Origin: Norana najaformis
Lineage: Eukaryota; Annelida; Clitellata; Crassiclitellata; Hormogastridae
Direction of reading: 5' to 3'
DNA length: 64,000 nucleotides
Assembly (NCBI GenBank): GCA_964023275.1
Contig: OZ029914.1
Span: 44,285,437-44,349,436, forward strand
Shown: in pieces, positions 9,871-22,360 of the stretch
Numbering within the stretch: position 1 is the stretch's first letter
How the letters are laid out: each line of letters starts with the position of its first letter
Notes under the pieces: model-generated
Told to the model about the DNA's origin: nothing
The model's input: the letters and a program-made list of their open reading frames with translations, nothing else
Databases searched by the model: none
Program-made: the position numbers and the translations under genes

Positions 9871-12800
9871 TTATTTGCGGGTAAAGGACGTCGTTCGGCA
9901 TTCGCAGTTTTTGTACCAGAAGCTACAATAGCACCGGTAACCGGAACAGCACTTGAGCAGTTTGATTTGAGTGTCTTTTTGGCACCTGTCCCTGTAGCTG
10001 CCGCATAACTCGATGTTCCAGTCAGCTCTAAAGGAAAACAGATTGGACAAGTTCCGCGATATAGGTTTTTATTGAGTTATTTTGAACCCTTCAACATCAT
10101 TACTCGACGCATCGTAACGGGAGATGACTATCCTTCCCTTACTTTACAATACCATGCAATGCATTGCGTTACACTTTACAGATATTATGTCAGTCGAAAC
10201 ACTTATATCTAACTGTGCCGTGTTTGTCATTAACAAGCAAAGCGTTTGAAGCTTATACGTAATATCAACAATACAACACTTTAAAGAGATTAATTTCGCT
10301 GCATGGAGTCGTAATCGTAATCTCAAGAATTCCCTCAGCGAAAGCCACGTGTCAGGGACCAGCTTTTTCACAGGCGCTTCGTCAAAACCAAATCGATGGG
10401 CAAAAGGTTCTCGATTCCTGGTCACGATTCAGTGGTCAGGCAGAGAGACGGCATGGCCGCCACGGTTGGTGGTGTTCGGGATTGAAGCGGAAATAGAGAT
10501 AAGAAGAAGGGTAATTTGTACAGTCCTCGTCAACCTACAAATCTCAAGCTTATTGACAGTTCGGCTTCTATTTTGATGTTTTCGTGATCACTTTCGAAAC
10601 TATAACAAGAAATTTTCAGGAATTTTCTCATTTTAATCAGTTCTTTTCCGCCAGTGTGCTATGATGTATATTTTGATGGCTTCTTCACGAATCTCATAGC
10701 CACATGTCTCCATAAGAATTCTGTAGATCCCAGGCATCCAACTTATTACGTCCCATATGTACAAGACGCCTATATACTAAAGTATGTGACATACAATAAT
10801 TGGCATCAAAACGCCAATTGATCTTGTTAATTTGCGTGCACGCTCATGGCAATTCATTCTGAGGGGTTGTTATTTAGGCCTAAGTTCTAAAAGGAATGCA
10901 AGTTGCACGATTCACTTTACTTCACTATTTACAGTGAGAACTTTACAAATCTCTCCCAATGGACGTCAACAGCCTATGATTCCATAAGATGTCGTTAAAC
11001 AATGGAAACTGCTACTACTGCTACTTTATTCCAGTGCGATACATTCTGTACGTATGCATCATTCGCACAGCGGTTTCCAGGGTCTCAGAAGCGCTGTTTA
11101 GCAAAGAGAAACATTTGGCCTGACCTGATATGACAATCACACTAGATCTCATAGATATGTCCCAGTAGGTCTATGCGTACGCATAGATCTACTGAGATAG
11201 CGTTAGGCTATCAAATTGATATGGCAACATATTCTACCCTAGATCTCTAATCTAAGCGTATGTAGGCCTATAAGAAAGTATTAATCAGATATAGATATAC
11301 ACAGTTCTCCACTCAAAATAATAATAATAATAATACTACTAATAATAATAATAATCATAGGACGATTTATACAGTGTTGTAGTACGGCCGAGGCCGAAAA
11401 GAGGGCGCTTTACATATTCAGTTATTCGCTGACTTCATCCAGTGCGGCGCAAGTGTCAGCCTATACATAGATGTATATATATGCAATATGCAATAACATA
11501 CATTCACAATTGATAAATTTGAAATGAGTATTTGAAGGCAAGAGCATCCACCGACAGAGTATATAACAATATGTGTACTTGGAGGCACATGGAAACTTTG
11601 GCAATACGATTTCAACGGTATACATATATATATACAGTACATAAAACAGAAATCGATTCAACATAATAAGTATACAACACTTACACAGATTACCTACGAA
11701 ATAGACAGTTCTAAGTGACCTCCATATATATATACATATATATTACATACATATATCTACATCTATATACAGATACACATATTGCATATGCGATATAACC
11801 TCAGCCTTCCTATTCATAGTTAGGTTACATCTACAATTACTAGTACACAGGCATAAAATAGTCATTAATATATGTAGGCTATGCGACAAAAATAGAAGTG
11901 CTTTATACTCACAAACATGCATATAATATTTATATATATTTATATATACATGTTTTTATGTAATGATGTCGGATTGAGGTTATAAAAACGAGTTGAAGAA
12001 AAGCCCTCGTCGTATATTTCGCGTCTTCGATGGTGACTGAAGCGAGGGATGCAGTGGATCAGATGATGGAATTAATCGCTCATCTTTAGAACAATTAGTT
12101 AACCGTTTATGATGGCATTCATCTTCGTCTTTGTGTCTGTCAGCCTCGTTCATACTCTTTGCATGGCTGTCCCTCTGTGTATACCTTCGATTCTCCGCTC
12201 AGGTATAGCCTTCTTCCTTTCTCTGTAGTTTAAGTGGCGGGACGTGTTAGTTAATGTCTGTCTGTCTCTTTCTCTGTGTCTGTCGTTGTCTCCATCGGCC
12301 TTTGTCTGTTTGTGTTTCTCCCACTGTATGTGTCGCTGTACCTCTAAGTATATTTATTTGCTGTTCTTCGTATATATATATCTATATCTATATAGCTACA
12401 AAATTATGAGACATATTTAGACAGATATATAGGCACAGGCACAGGCATAGATACAAATACAGATATACATATAGGTATAGATATAAATACAGATATGCAT
12501 ATACATGCACATAAACATACACAATTAGATATAGAGATATAAATATAGATATATCTGAATTTGGGGTCAGTTGGGTTTCCCGTGAATTAGTACATTTCCA
12601 CCATCAACCAAGAATTCCAAGCATCGTTTCGGATCTAATTAGATGCCAACGTTATAAGCAAAGCCAATCCGAAGAAAATCGACCTCGATTTCAAGAAATC
12701 GCCTTGTGAGTCTCCAGTCACACACTTATACAGAAAGACATAGATCTTAGCACGACAATACATCAAGACGCCACATTGACAGGCATCATCAATTTATATA

Positions 12801-15650
12801 CAGCCAGGGAGGACAGCGCATCTGATAGGGAAGATTGGGATGGACAGAGTGAGAGACAGACGTAGAAACAAAGTCTAAAGAAAGTCGACAATCAGAGATG
12901 GAGCCATATTAGGAAGAAAAAGACTGAAGAATATTCGAAATCAGAGTGAAAAGAAGAAAAAGAAGATGATGAGAATGAAGAAACAAAAGAACAAGATGAG
13001 ATAATGAAGATGATGATGATGATCACGACGAGGAGGAGGAGGAGGCCGAAGAGGAAAAAAAGATGCTCATACTGTTGACAATGAAGACGATGATGATGAT
13101 AATGACGACGACGACGATGAAAGGGACGAATAGATAAAGAAGAAGAATAGCTTAAGCTAGCGTTGAGAAGCACTCGTGGGTATGAAGTGCGAACGACTTC
13201 ACTTGCATAGCCTCGGTATACGAGGGTTGGTAGCCAGTCCTCTACCGTGTCTCCTGATCTTCCTGCCGACAATGTACGATTAGCGTATTCATTTTATAGC
13301 TGAGATGCTAGAGGGCACAAGTGCTGCAGAAGTTGAGAAATGTCTATCTGCCCTGGCTGTGATCTAAACACCCGACCTCTGGATTGAACTTCAAATACGC
13401 TGAGCACTAAACTGTCACGAGTAAGAAGTTGGCCTGAAATAACGTCAGAAATTAATTCTTCGAAAAGTAGAAGTATATAAGCGAGACTGGAAAACATATA
13501 TACAAACAGGCAGACATATAGGCATGCAGGCAGGTTGGCAGACAGAGAGACAGAGAGACAGCTGTATCTTTTTTACACAGAATCAGGACGATTGCACTGA
13601 CGGACCACGAACCTTTGGGCACTTCTTATGGCAAGGATTAATTTCTGCTCGCTGTCGTAGACCGAATTATTGTTATCTGTCAAACGAATTCAATCATACA
13701 TACATTCAGTTAGCGAGATCAAAAGAGAGGCGTGGCAATGCCTACGCAGTCGGAGAAATGCAACAGATTAGGACGAGACCCGTCTCATTAAACTTGTTTA
13801 GGAGAGTATTAGAATTGGAAGTTGTGCGCGCGAGTAGTTTTGTCTGGCTAAACTGTGGCATTTGGATGAAAGTGATTGAAATCTGGGCGAACGCACATGC
13901 TGTGAGGAACAAGCTCGGTTCTCTGACGCAATCAGGGTACTTTAAAATTCATCAATTGCCTTCAACCTGGCTCTATGGATAATAGACCTCCTGCACGTCG
14001 TAGAAGACCTCGTTATCACGTCTGCCTCGATTGATGGTCTTCGATGTCCATCTATCAAGGCACGCGTGCGAAACAGACCCTCGTAATAGTTTATCGAGTT
14101 TCAAAGACCGAGAAAGAAAAGTAGGTCGGTAGTTTCTGTTTATCGACGTTCTGTAATAACAAAGATGATATTTAATTCTCTACTGTATTTGCCCGTATAA
14201 ACGTACTTAAATATGTGTCTAACTGGTCTTTACAATGTAATGCGTGTACTCTTGTCTTCTGGCTATATCGGGCTTGGTTCTTCAAATGGCATCTTTGGAA
14301 AAAGCCTCTGGCTAGACGCAGAGTTCGTGAATTTGTAATTGTAATTGTAATTTGAGATTTTTAAAGCACCTCTTAGAGGATAAACTCAACAGAGGTGCTT
14401 CCGACCCGAAAAAGTAAAATCACTGTTGAACAGTACAGTCTTCAGGCGCCGGCGGAACACTGAGAGGGGGAGAGAAAGGAGCTCAAGTCGCAATTCTCGA
14501 GGGAGACGATTCCAACAAGTTGGACCAAGGTAGGCAAAGCTTCTGGACTGGGCTGCAGCGGTACGCATGCGAGGGAAAAAACAGGAGATCCTGGGTGGCC
14601 GAGCGAAGGTTGCTCCGGCCCGGCATCGAGGAGACCAAAGTGCAGAAGCCAATGAGGTAAAGGGGAGCAGAGCCAAGAACACAATCGCGCATGAGGGAGA
14701 GGATCTTAAAGTGGACACGCTGCTGGACGATGAGTTATGATTATGGATTATGATGATGTATTGAAACAAGAAAGGAACGTTCAGCAACTAATGGAAACAA
14801 ATTTGTCGACTCTTAGTTTCGAGACACGCAGCAATGAGCAAGAGAAAGAGAGAGACAGAGACAGAGAAAGATTCAGACACAGAGAAAGATAGACAGATAG
14901 ACAGAGAGAGAGAGAGAAAGACAAAGAGAGATTGAGAAATAGGAAGAGATAGATAGACAGATAGATAGATAGATAGATAGGTAGGTAGGTAGGTAAGTAG
15001 GTAGGTAGGTAGGTAGGTAGGTAGGTAGGTAGGTAGGTAGGTAGGTAGGTAGGTAGGTAGGTAGGTAGGTAGGTAGGTAGGTAGGTAGGTAGGTAGGTAG
15101 GTAGGTAGGTAGGTAGGTAGGTAGGTAGGTAGGTAGGTAGGTAGGTAGGTAGGTAGGTAGGTAGGTAGGTAGGTAGGTAGGTAGGTAGGTAGGTAGGTAG
15201 GTAGGTAGGTAGGTAGGTAGGTAGGTAGGTAGGTAGGTAGGTAGGTAGGTAGGTAGGTAGGTAGGTAGGTAGGTAGGTAGGTAGGTAGGTAGGTAGGTAG
15301 GTAGGTAGGTAGGTAGGTAGGTAGGTAGGTAGGTAGGTAGGTAGGTAGGTAGGTAGGTAGGTAGGTAGGTAGGTAGGTAGGTAGGTAGGTAGGTAGGTAG
15401 GTAGGTAGGTAGGTAGGTAGGTAGGTAGGTAGGTAGGTAGGTAGGTAGGTAGGTAGGTAGGTAGGTAGGTAAGTAGGTAAGTAGGTAAGTAGGTAAGTAT
15501 ACAGACAGACAGACAGACAGACAGATAGATAGAGAGATAGAGAGAGAGATAAATAACTATGCTGTGCTTACATTTTGTGGGATATTTCAACGCTCGAGAA
15601 AGTTCTGCGGACAGAATACAGACGAGGAAACCAAGACAGATCGTCTTCAT
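9871..15650 (-). CDS. Secreted cysteine-rich knottin-like peptide precursor P1 (3 exons)
   Basis: Three coding exons: signal 15572-15650, pro 13577-13676, mature 9871-10027 including TAA. They give 336 nt, 111 residues. Splicing is consistent: donors GTAAGC and GTAAAA, acceptors TTTGACAG and TTTCCTTTAG, phases 1 then 2. The signal peptide starts MKTIC. The pro region holds one odd Cys (residue 54). The mature part has 8 Cys at residues 68, 75, 86, 87, 92, 94, 101 and 103, that is C-X6-C-X10-CC-X4-C-X-C-X6-C-X-C. This is an inhibitor-cystine-knot pattern with an extra hairpin pair, a layout known from spider agatoxin-type knottins. An in-frame ATG upstream (15665) exists, but the MKT start is the one shared by all copies. 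A possible ATTAAA polyadenylation signal lies at 9449-9444. Activity (toxin, hormone, defence) is unknown. Introns contain LINE, SINE and microsatellites. Confidence 0.85.
10308..10512 (-). mobile_element. L2-type LINE 3' tail, unit 1 (minus)
   Basis: Reverse-oriented copy of the same 3' tail with its ATTACG end at 10308-10322, in intron 2 of P1. Other copies: 25772-25973, 41350-41563, 60157-60370. Confidence 0.6.
11981..12202 (+). other. Candidate promoter plus signal-peptide exon, unit 1
   Basis: TATAAAA at 11981-11987, then ATG ATG at 12109 opening a 31-codon hydrophobic reading that could be a signal peptide, ending in phase 1 at GTATAG (12203). Without splicing it stops after 40 codons. 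The pyrimidine-rich composition of this stretch could produce the same reading by chance, and no downstream exon was found. Copies: TATA 27444-27450 with ATG 27572, and TATA 43020-43026 with ATG 43148. Absent from unit 4. Confidence 0.25.
12360..12560. repeat. GATATA/ATACAG-type microsatellite, unit 1
   Basis: AT-rich hexamer repeats in intron 2 of P1 (between the pro and mature exons), with copies near 27835-28020 and 43410-43595. GAT/GAC/GAG codon-like purine tracts follow at ~12940-13145 and in each other unit. Confidence 0.85.
13190..13445 (-). mobile_element. tRNA-derived SINE, family 4, unit 1
   Basis: A minus-strand degenerate tRNA head (~13440-13330) is followed by a body with GGAAGATCAGGAG and AGAGGACTGGCTACC, also found in the plus-oriented copy at 54985-55205. 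In intron 1 of P1. Copies at ~28655-28910, 44225-44475 and 61420-61670. Confidence 0.5.
14333..14725 (-). mobile_element. LINE C-terminal/3' end, unit 1
   Basis: Minus reading with RSFAYLGPTCWNRLPRELR and FRRRLKTVLFN, the C-terminal block of L2/CR1-type reverse transcriptases, followed by a short 3'UTR ending in an ATTACA repeat. It lies in intron 1 of P1. Units 3 and 4 have different sequence at this place. Confidence 0.7.
14960..15500. repeat. GTAG microsatellite at unit 1/2 junction
   Basis: About 125 uninterrupted GTAG units between short GATA (14950-14980) and GACA (15500-15530) tracts, ~60 bases after the P1 signal-exon donor, so it opens intron 1. Its CTAC complement produces a long artefactual Leu-Pro-Thr-Tyr reading. 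Confidence 0.98.
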
Positions 15651-15990
15651 CTTTGATGCGATCAATCAACTGAAGTCTTCCACGTTTTCTTATTCTTGTT
15701 ATTTTTCTTCTGGCTACAAGTTCACAATGCGATAAAAACATCTAATCACGAATAAGGTCGAACGGACCTATAAAGAAAAACTCTACTGCATTTAATCTAT
15801 TTATTGTACTGTATTATATTATATTGTACTTTGTTGTATTCTATTCTGTTTCTTGTATTTGGATTGTGTTCCTTTGCTTTGTATTTCATTGCATTGTATT
15901 GTATTCTGTTTAATGTTTACCCGAGTATTTATCTTCACAGCATGTCATATTGATTCATGGATTGTGTTGCATTCTATTCTTTTTAATGTA

Positions 15991-16169
15991 CTCTTCATCG
16001 GCTGTAGCATCCAAAGTTGCCAACTTGTTCAGCTGATGTAGGGCTCCGTCGACACTCCAATAAGACGAACGTCGGCATATCGCGGGCCTCATTGTCGTTA
16101 CAGGGAGTCGAACCCGCAACCGCACGATCATTGACCAAACGTGTTGCCGATAGACCACCGTGTCGCACT
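15991..16169 (-). mobile_element. tRNA-derived SINE, family 1, unit 2
   Basis: Copy of 478-657. Confidence 0.6.
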
Positions 16170-16325
16170 TATGTCACTTACCACTTGGATAACTGCCAGC
16201 ACAGATTCTGATAATTTCCGCTCGTTCTCTCTATATCTGTATAGGTTCTGTCGGCCTTGATATGGATAACATATGATTAATAAGCATATGCAGATCTTGT
16301 GTTTACATGTATAGTCCTACGTATA

Positions 16326-16532
16326 TTAGCCATAGCCTGTATAGATACAACTCATCCTGTCTACTTCTTCAGGGTATCCACGACAGCATACGCATATATA
16401 GTTGTCACTAGCGGATAAATCACCAGTCATCCACCTTGACTCATCTCGTTCGCTGACATTTGACCCGTCATTCATCTGTCCTTCAAATTGTGATCTGTAA
16501 CCGCCAATCCACTGGTTCGGACTATCCACCAT
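16326..16532 (-). other. Unidentified open block, unit 2 (possible lectin-like exon fragment)
   Basis: ATG at 16532, stop at 16326. The reading contains WIGG, RWMTGD and ICVCC, which faintly recall a C-type-lectin-like segment, but the full fold cannot be placed. The unit 1 copy (near 840-1020) is broken by a 4-base CATG insertion, and a rearranged relative occurs near 3060-3200. Confidence 0.2.
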
Positions 16533-18291
16533 TGTATTAAGTTCCAATGTTTAAGGACACCTTATGGCATCAAAGGCCGTTGACGTCGGCCTCCTCTTTT
16601 ATCCAGGGTTTGGGAGTGGCACTATCCGAATAAATCAGTGGTGGAATTCCCCCATCATTCTACTTAGAACTTTCATCCCTACTAATAATTCTGCTCAGCT
16701 GATAATTCTAATCACGAAACCCATATAGTTAATTAACTTGGTCTGGATGATAACAAGAATGAACAGTTTCAGTTTATCCATTGCAAGGCTGTATAGAGGT
16801 AAAGTGAATCGCATGCATGTATATCTACGTAGATCTAGAAATAGGAATTAACTGTGGGATCCATACTCGTGATATTTTAAGAGCGAAAGAACCGTTAGAT
16901 CTGAAGCCTTTTTTCGTTCATTGGCTTTTCAAAGTTCTTGTTGTGGGGATTCTTCACCATCAACTCGTCGTTATCCAATCTTTGAAGTTTCATATTTCCA
17001 AAACCATCAAAAATGTTTTTTTCGACTTGCACCCACGCTTTCGCAGTGCACACCAATTGGAAATAATAATAATGGAAATAATAACAATACTAGCAACAAC
17101 GAGTAGAGTTCAGAGCGTGTATTTCAGGTAGCACAACCGGACAAACTAATTTAGTCGAAGAAAGCATGTTTTGAAAGGAATGCAGATTGAGCTATCTGTC
17201 TATAATTGTGATGTATGCATGTTATGATGTATGTGGTCATGTAAGCAGCGCTTTTATGGATCACTTAAAATGCGCTATGCACTACATACATACATCAATG
17301 CTACATACATACATACGTAGATACGTACACACATATATACATACATACATACATCATAGAAACATGATACATACATCATGCATACAAACATACATACACG
17401 CATACATTCGCACATGCATACATACATAAATGCATACATACATGCATACATTGCATCATACATGGCTTACATACACATATCCATACTCACATACATACAC
17501 ACATTAGTTATTGCAATAATAGCAATAATAATAGTTATAACAATTTCAATAGCAAAACTACTACTACTACTACTAATAATAATAATAATAATAATAATAA
17601 TATTAATAGGAATAACAATAATAGAAGCAGTAAAGATAATAATTCTATTCTTCGACAATGCGCTCAACGAGACATCTTTTTAATACCTGATCATTTCTAC
17701 CTCGGTTAAAATCTGGTCTGTTAATTAAGTATGATGGTGATGATGACGATAATGATGTCTCTAATGAAGATTGCGCGAATAAGCACAATCTGTATGAATA
17801 CAAACATTTATCCAATTGTCGTTATCTTTATCAAGACCTAATTTGCAGTTTGGTAATAAGGTAATAGAATACTAGTTTAAACTAATCAGTTATTAGAAAA
17901 ACTAATCCGTGCATGTAAGCCACTGAAATTCCTGCTTTTTGTATCCATGAAGTTAGTTTTGAAACAAGAATATTCTGTTCTGAGCAGCTCAACAAATGTT
18001 CAGTAAACCAGTAGAATTCGTCAGACAACCGATACAGTGTCTTACCTATAGATAATACTTCACCCAATGGAGTAGTCTTCAAGGACAGTGTGCAACAGGG
18101 TTTAAAACCTCACTTCCAACGAGACCTTCTAAATTCCAAACTCGATATTGCGAAGAAAGTTCCTTTGAACCGTTCTCGGGAACATACACGAAACGGTGAA
18201 CAGGTAGAGCAGTACCTAAACCATTAAGTCGCCTATCAACTCAGTTTGTCATTAGTCGCTTTGAACAGAGGAATCATTGGTTCTCTCGGGT

Positions 18292-18299
18292 CTTTTATA
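18292..18299 (-). promoter_or_regulatory. Candidate TATA box for P1
   Basis: Unit 2 copy of the minus-strand TATAAAAG motif, 2.6 kb upstream of the P1 signal exon (15650). Same context as the unit 1 copy. Confidence 0.3.
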
Positions 18300-19768
18300 G
18301 AAACACCACATTTTCGTGCCAGTACACAGACGATACCGCATGACACCACGTAGGATGAGTTCATGCATCATAACATGCATTCATCGTAATTATAGAAAGA
18401 TTGTTTAATATGCATTTCTTTCAAAACATGTTTTCTTCGACTAAAGTAGTTTTTCCGGTTGTCCTACATGAACTCTACGCTCTGAACTCTACTCGAGGTT
18501 AACAGCAGTTAAAGCCATAGAATTCCTTCAGAAAGGCTCCAACAACCTCACAACAGAATCATATAAATACCAACTGATATTCATGTGTCCTTCAAACTGT
18601 GGTCTGTATGAACTGAATGCAATTTGTAGGGGCAAAGGAACCGCCGATCCAATGGTTCGGACTATACCTCATTCAACGAAGTTCAAATGCTGAAGGACAT
18701 GTTATGGCATGAAAGGCCGCTGACGTCGGCCTCCTCTTTCATCAAGGATTGGGACTGGAACTACACGACTACGGCACTGGCACAGATTTAAGTTGTCCCA
18801 AATTTCTACTTAGAACTTTTGTCCCTATACTCATAGATCTCCTCAGCTGATAATTCTAATATCGAAATCCATATCGATAATTAAATCAGACTTACGGATA
18901 ACAAGAATGCACAGTTTCAGTTTATCCATTGCAGGACTATATATAGATAAAAGGTAACGCATGCATGTATATCTACGTAGATCTAAAAATAGGAATTACC
19001 TGTGGAACGCACTCGTGATATAGGCCTATTTAGGGCGAAAGAAACGTTAGATCTAATGCCTTTTCTCATTACTGGCTCCTTCAAACTCTTTTGGGCGGGA
19101 TTCTTCACCATCAACTCGCCGTCATCCAATCTTCGAAGTTTCATATTTCCAAAACCATCAAAAATCTTTTCCGATTTTGCACCCACGCTTTCTCAGTGCA
19201 TACCAATTGGAAATAATAATAATAACGAAAATAATAATAATAACAGCAAAAACGAGTAGAGTTCAGAGCGTGGGGTTCAGGTAGGACAAACGGACAAATT
19301 AATTTAGTCGAAGAGAACGTGTTTTCAAAGGATTGCAGATTAAGCAATCTTTCTATAATTATGATGGATACGTGTTATGAAGTATGCAGTCATTTATGCA
19401 GCGCTTTTGTGATGCCCTTAAAATGGGTTATATAGTACATACGTACATAAATACTACATCCATACATGCATACGTAGATACGTACACACACATACATACA
19501 TACACAAATGCACACTTAAACATACATACATACATCATGCATACATCATAGAAACATGATACATACTTCATATATAATACCTACCCAAATACATATATAC
19601 AAACATACATACATCATACATACATCATAGATACATCATATATACATACATACAAATAACATACAGTAGTTATTGAATAAGCATTAATCGATGGCGCTGA
19701 GCAATTGTAAATGAAGGACTGGCTGCCGTGCTAAACATGTGTATATACTGTATTTATGTAGTTATGAT

Positions 19769-19932
19769 GTGACACGGTGGCTTAGCGAGTTATTGCGACG
19801 GCTTTTCAACTTGACAACCCGAGATCTAATCCCGGGCTGGTCGTGTGAAAAGGAAAGTCATGGCAATGTCGATCTGTGCATGACCTCAGAGGTCACCACC
19901 CTTGAGGTCACCACCCTCCTCAGATCCCATAC
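19769..19932 (+). mobile_element. tRNA-derived SINE, family 2, unit 2
   Basis: Copy of 4277-4440; one base of the B-box stem is changed. Confidence 0.6.
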
Positions 19933-20278
19933 ATATGTAGTTGGGTGTATTTATTCGTATTGCATTTGCTTAGGTGCCATTACGCATTATACAGTTTCAG
20001 CCTATATTTGACCCGATAAATACATAATATAATTATATTCATCTTGAATTCATGTATATATATAATTATCTTGTGCATATATATTATAGTAGTAGTTATT
20101 TTTTGCCCGAGGTACCTATGATCCCAATGGACTTATAAAAAGCTACGAAGAAAAAAGTCCTGCTTGGCTTTTACTATTACTATACTGTTACTATTATATA
20201 TGAATAATAATAATAATAATTATTATTATTATTATTACTGTTGTTGTTGTTATTATTATTGTTATTATTATTATTATC

Positions 20279-20313
<35 letters not shown>

Positions 20314-20509
20314 CATCATCATCATTATTATGAATGCGATGATGATTAATAATGTTGTTGTTATTGTTGTTATCATTTTTTTGCCCTGAAGTACCTATGA
20401 TCCTCAGGAAATAAAAAAATTATCCGGATAAAAAATAGATCCAGAATGCTCTCGTTTATTATTATTATTATAATTATTGTTATTATAATTATTATTATTA
20501 TTATTGTAG

Positions 20510-20868
20510 AACTTTTGATCCTATGTTCGTAGTTTTCTCTCTCACTGGTGACGACGGCATTCAACAGTTGCACATCGATGGCATCGAATTGACTAATCCA
20601 CCCAATCGTGCTAATTTTTTCTTATCGGATAATATAACAATGCCGCCGATGGCTGAAGTGATAGCCGTCCGAATCGACAACACGGCCTGGATCGGAGGTC
20701 TTCTCGGATCCAGCAAGAACTTCATCAGTGACAGTACGTGGAAGGTCACGACCAATCACACGGCCGGCTGGATGGCAGTGAGTCTCAATGACCCCAACTG
20801 AGAAAACGCTAACCGTTATACACTGAAGAACGCCAGCGATCCATACTGCTACTGTATCCGACCGATAA
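20510..20868 (+). pseudogene. Jelly-roll-like domain exon, unit 2, nonsense codon
   Basis: Same 359-nt exon as 5002-5360, almost identical, but a GGA codon is TGA at 20799-20801, removing the last ~22 residues of the exon reading. The splice-like flanks are retained. Confidence 0.5.
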
Positions 20869-21046
20869 GTGCGTTAACTAGCTCAGTGGATTTCAGTTGA
20901 TGATGTCTGTCAGAATGTTGTGAAAAGTGTCTACTTACGGTATCAAATACACTGCGGTAAGTTTTGTGATGGATGATAGATCTTGTATCTGACATGTATC
21001 TGACTATTCATCACAATCAAGAACATTATTATTTCTGCATTCATTA

Positions 21047-21209
21047 AGCGTCATCACCTAATGGGTAAGCATCAATCGATGGCTCTGAGCAATTGTGAGT
21101 GAAGTATTTGCTCAAGGTTCCTACACAGTAACTGTCTCAGGGAAGACTCGAATCCGTTTTGTCCGAGTTACAAGCCGAGCGCTCTAACCAATCGGCTACC
21201 GTGCCCCAC
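21047..21209 (-). mobile_element. tRNA-Thr-like SINE, family 3, unit 2
   Basis: Copy of 5538-5702. Confidence 0.65.
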
Positions 21210-21625
21210 ATGTATGTAGCAACATATGTAGCATCCTTGGAAAGAGACTCTTCAGAGGAGCTCCCGACCTAACATCACAAAACCCACTTGGAACAAAACG
21301 GTTCAAGCACTTACGGAAAAGAGACGAAGAAAGACCAAGGAGCTCATATCGTAATTTTTAGGGTTTTTAAAGTACCCATATGCCACGAAGAACGTAAGGG
21401 AGACACTGATTTCCTTTTTTACGCCCTCAGATCAGCAATGAACGATACCCAAGGTCCTGGCACGGGGCTAGCGCATCGCATGACTTGCTTATACTGGTAT
21501 CAAATTTTACTCCTTAGTGACAGAGGCATGGTGTGCACAAACAACTTGCCCAGGGTTGTTACACGGGATCGAAACTGCAATCGCGTGATTATTGACCAAA
21601 CGCGTTACCTTCTTTCCCTTCTTCC

Positions 21626-21822
21626 TCTTATCTCAATTTCCGCTCCAATCCCAAACATCACCCAAGTTAGCTGCCACGATGTCTCTCCGCTTGACTTTTG
21701 GATCTTGACCTGGAACCGAACCGATCTAGCCTATCGACTTTATCTTGTCTGAGCGACTGTGATTATGCTGGTCCCCGTGACGTGGCTTTCGTTGGCCGCT
21801 GTAGAAATCTCGGGGTTACGAT
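21626..21822 (+). mobile_element. L2-type LINE 3' tail, unit 2 (plus)
   Basis: Unit 2 copy of 6115-6314. Confidence 0.6.
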
Positions 21823-22132
21823 GAAGAGTACGATAACCGATAGACCGTCATGTTGGACAAGATTTTAAGTAACCTATTCCAAAAAATGGACCAATTGGAG
21901 CGGAGTTATTATTCTGCTCCGTGAGAGGCGAAATAAATTGTGCAAAAGATTTCAAAGCCTGGCTCACTGATGGTGCGGCTTAGGAGATATCACGTGGTAG
22001 TTTTGAGGACACCTCTCTGTCCGACTTTATTCCTTCTTCCATCCGTCTGTATTCTTTAAAATAAAAAATGCAATATATGGTAAAGTAGAATCGATGTAAA
22101 CGGTTCTCACAAACATAAGATGTTGCTAAACA

Positions 22133-22360
22133 CTAGGTAATGCTACCTTCTTTCTTTCTTGATCTGAGTTCCTTCTTAAATAAACTTTCGTTGTCACGTG
22201 ATGCATCAGGAATTTGATTAGGTAAATGAGCTGTTAAAGGCTGCCCTCTAATCAAGTAGCTTGCAATTTTCCCCAAATCACGAAGGGTTCTATCAACTGG
22301 GTCGACAACCGCATGATCAATCTTCAGATCAGGTAAGACTGACAGACTGAATTCGGTCAT
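22133..22360 (-). CDS. Unidentified 75-codon ORF, unit 2
   Basis: Frame-preserving copy of 6626-6853. Within one ~60-base stretch it differs from unit 1 at about nine bases, nearly all changing the residue; the rest is almost identical. Confidence 0.25.
   Translation of the reverse strand: MTEFSLSVLPDLKIDHAVVDPVDRTLRDLGKIASYLIRGQPLTAHLPNQIPDASRDNESLFKKELRSRKKEGSIT

Larger units (their letters stand above)
1..15490. repeat. Tandem segmental duplication, unit 1
   Basis: First copy of a ~15.6-kb head-to-tail repeat. Position 1 matches 15491 and 31112 base for base through the start of the unit (a GACA-rich stretch, then the signal exon of the knottin-like gene). Unit 1 keeps an open jelly-roll-like exon at 5002-5360 and ends in a very long GTAG microsatellite. 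It differs from units 2 and 3 in its first ~200 bases, so the copies are mosaics rather than simple duplicates. Confidence 0.95.

Noticed and set aside
13524..13982. 152-codon plus-strand ORF with several cysteines
   Set aside because: It is antisense to the pro exon, its ATG is lost in units 2-4, and the frame is not kept in unit 4. The minus-strand exon has matching phases and splice sites in all four units.
14781..15665. 294-residue Leu-Pro-Thr-Tyr repeat protein on the minus strand (also 346 residues at 30246-31286)
   Set aside because: Only the first ~26 codons are real (signal exon of P1/P2). A GTAAGC donor follows, and the rest is the CTAC microsatellite read as protein.
20194..20376. 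Poly-Ile, poly-Asn and poly-Tyr ORFs in ATT/TACA tracts
   Set aside because: Translations of trinucleotide and tetranucleotide microsatellites.
21288..21752. 154-codon plus-strand ORF in units 2 and 3
   Set aside because: Begins at TTG and reads through an antisense tRNA-like SINE fragment into a LINE 3' tail; unit 1 is not open across it.
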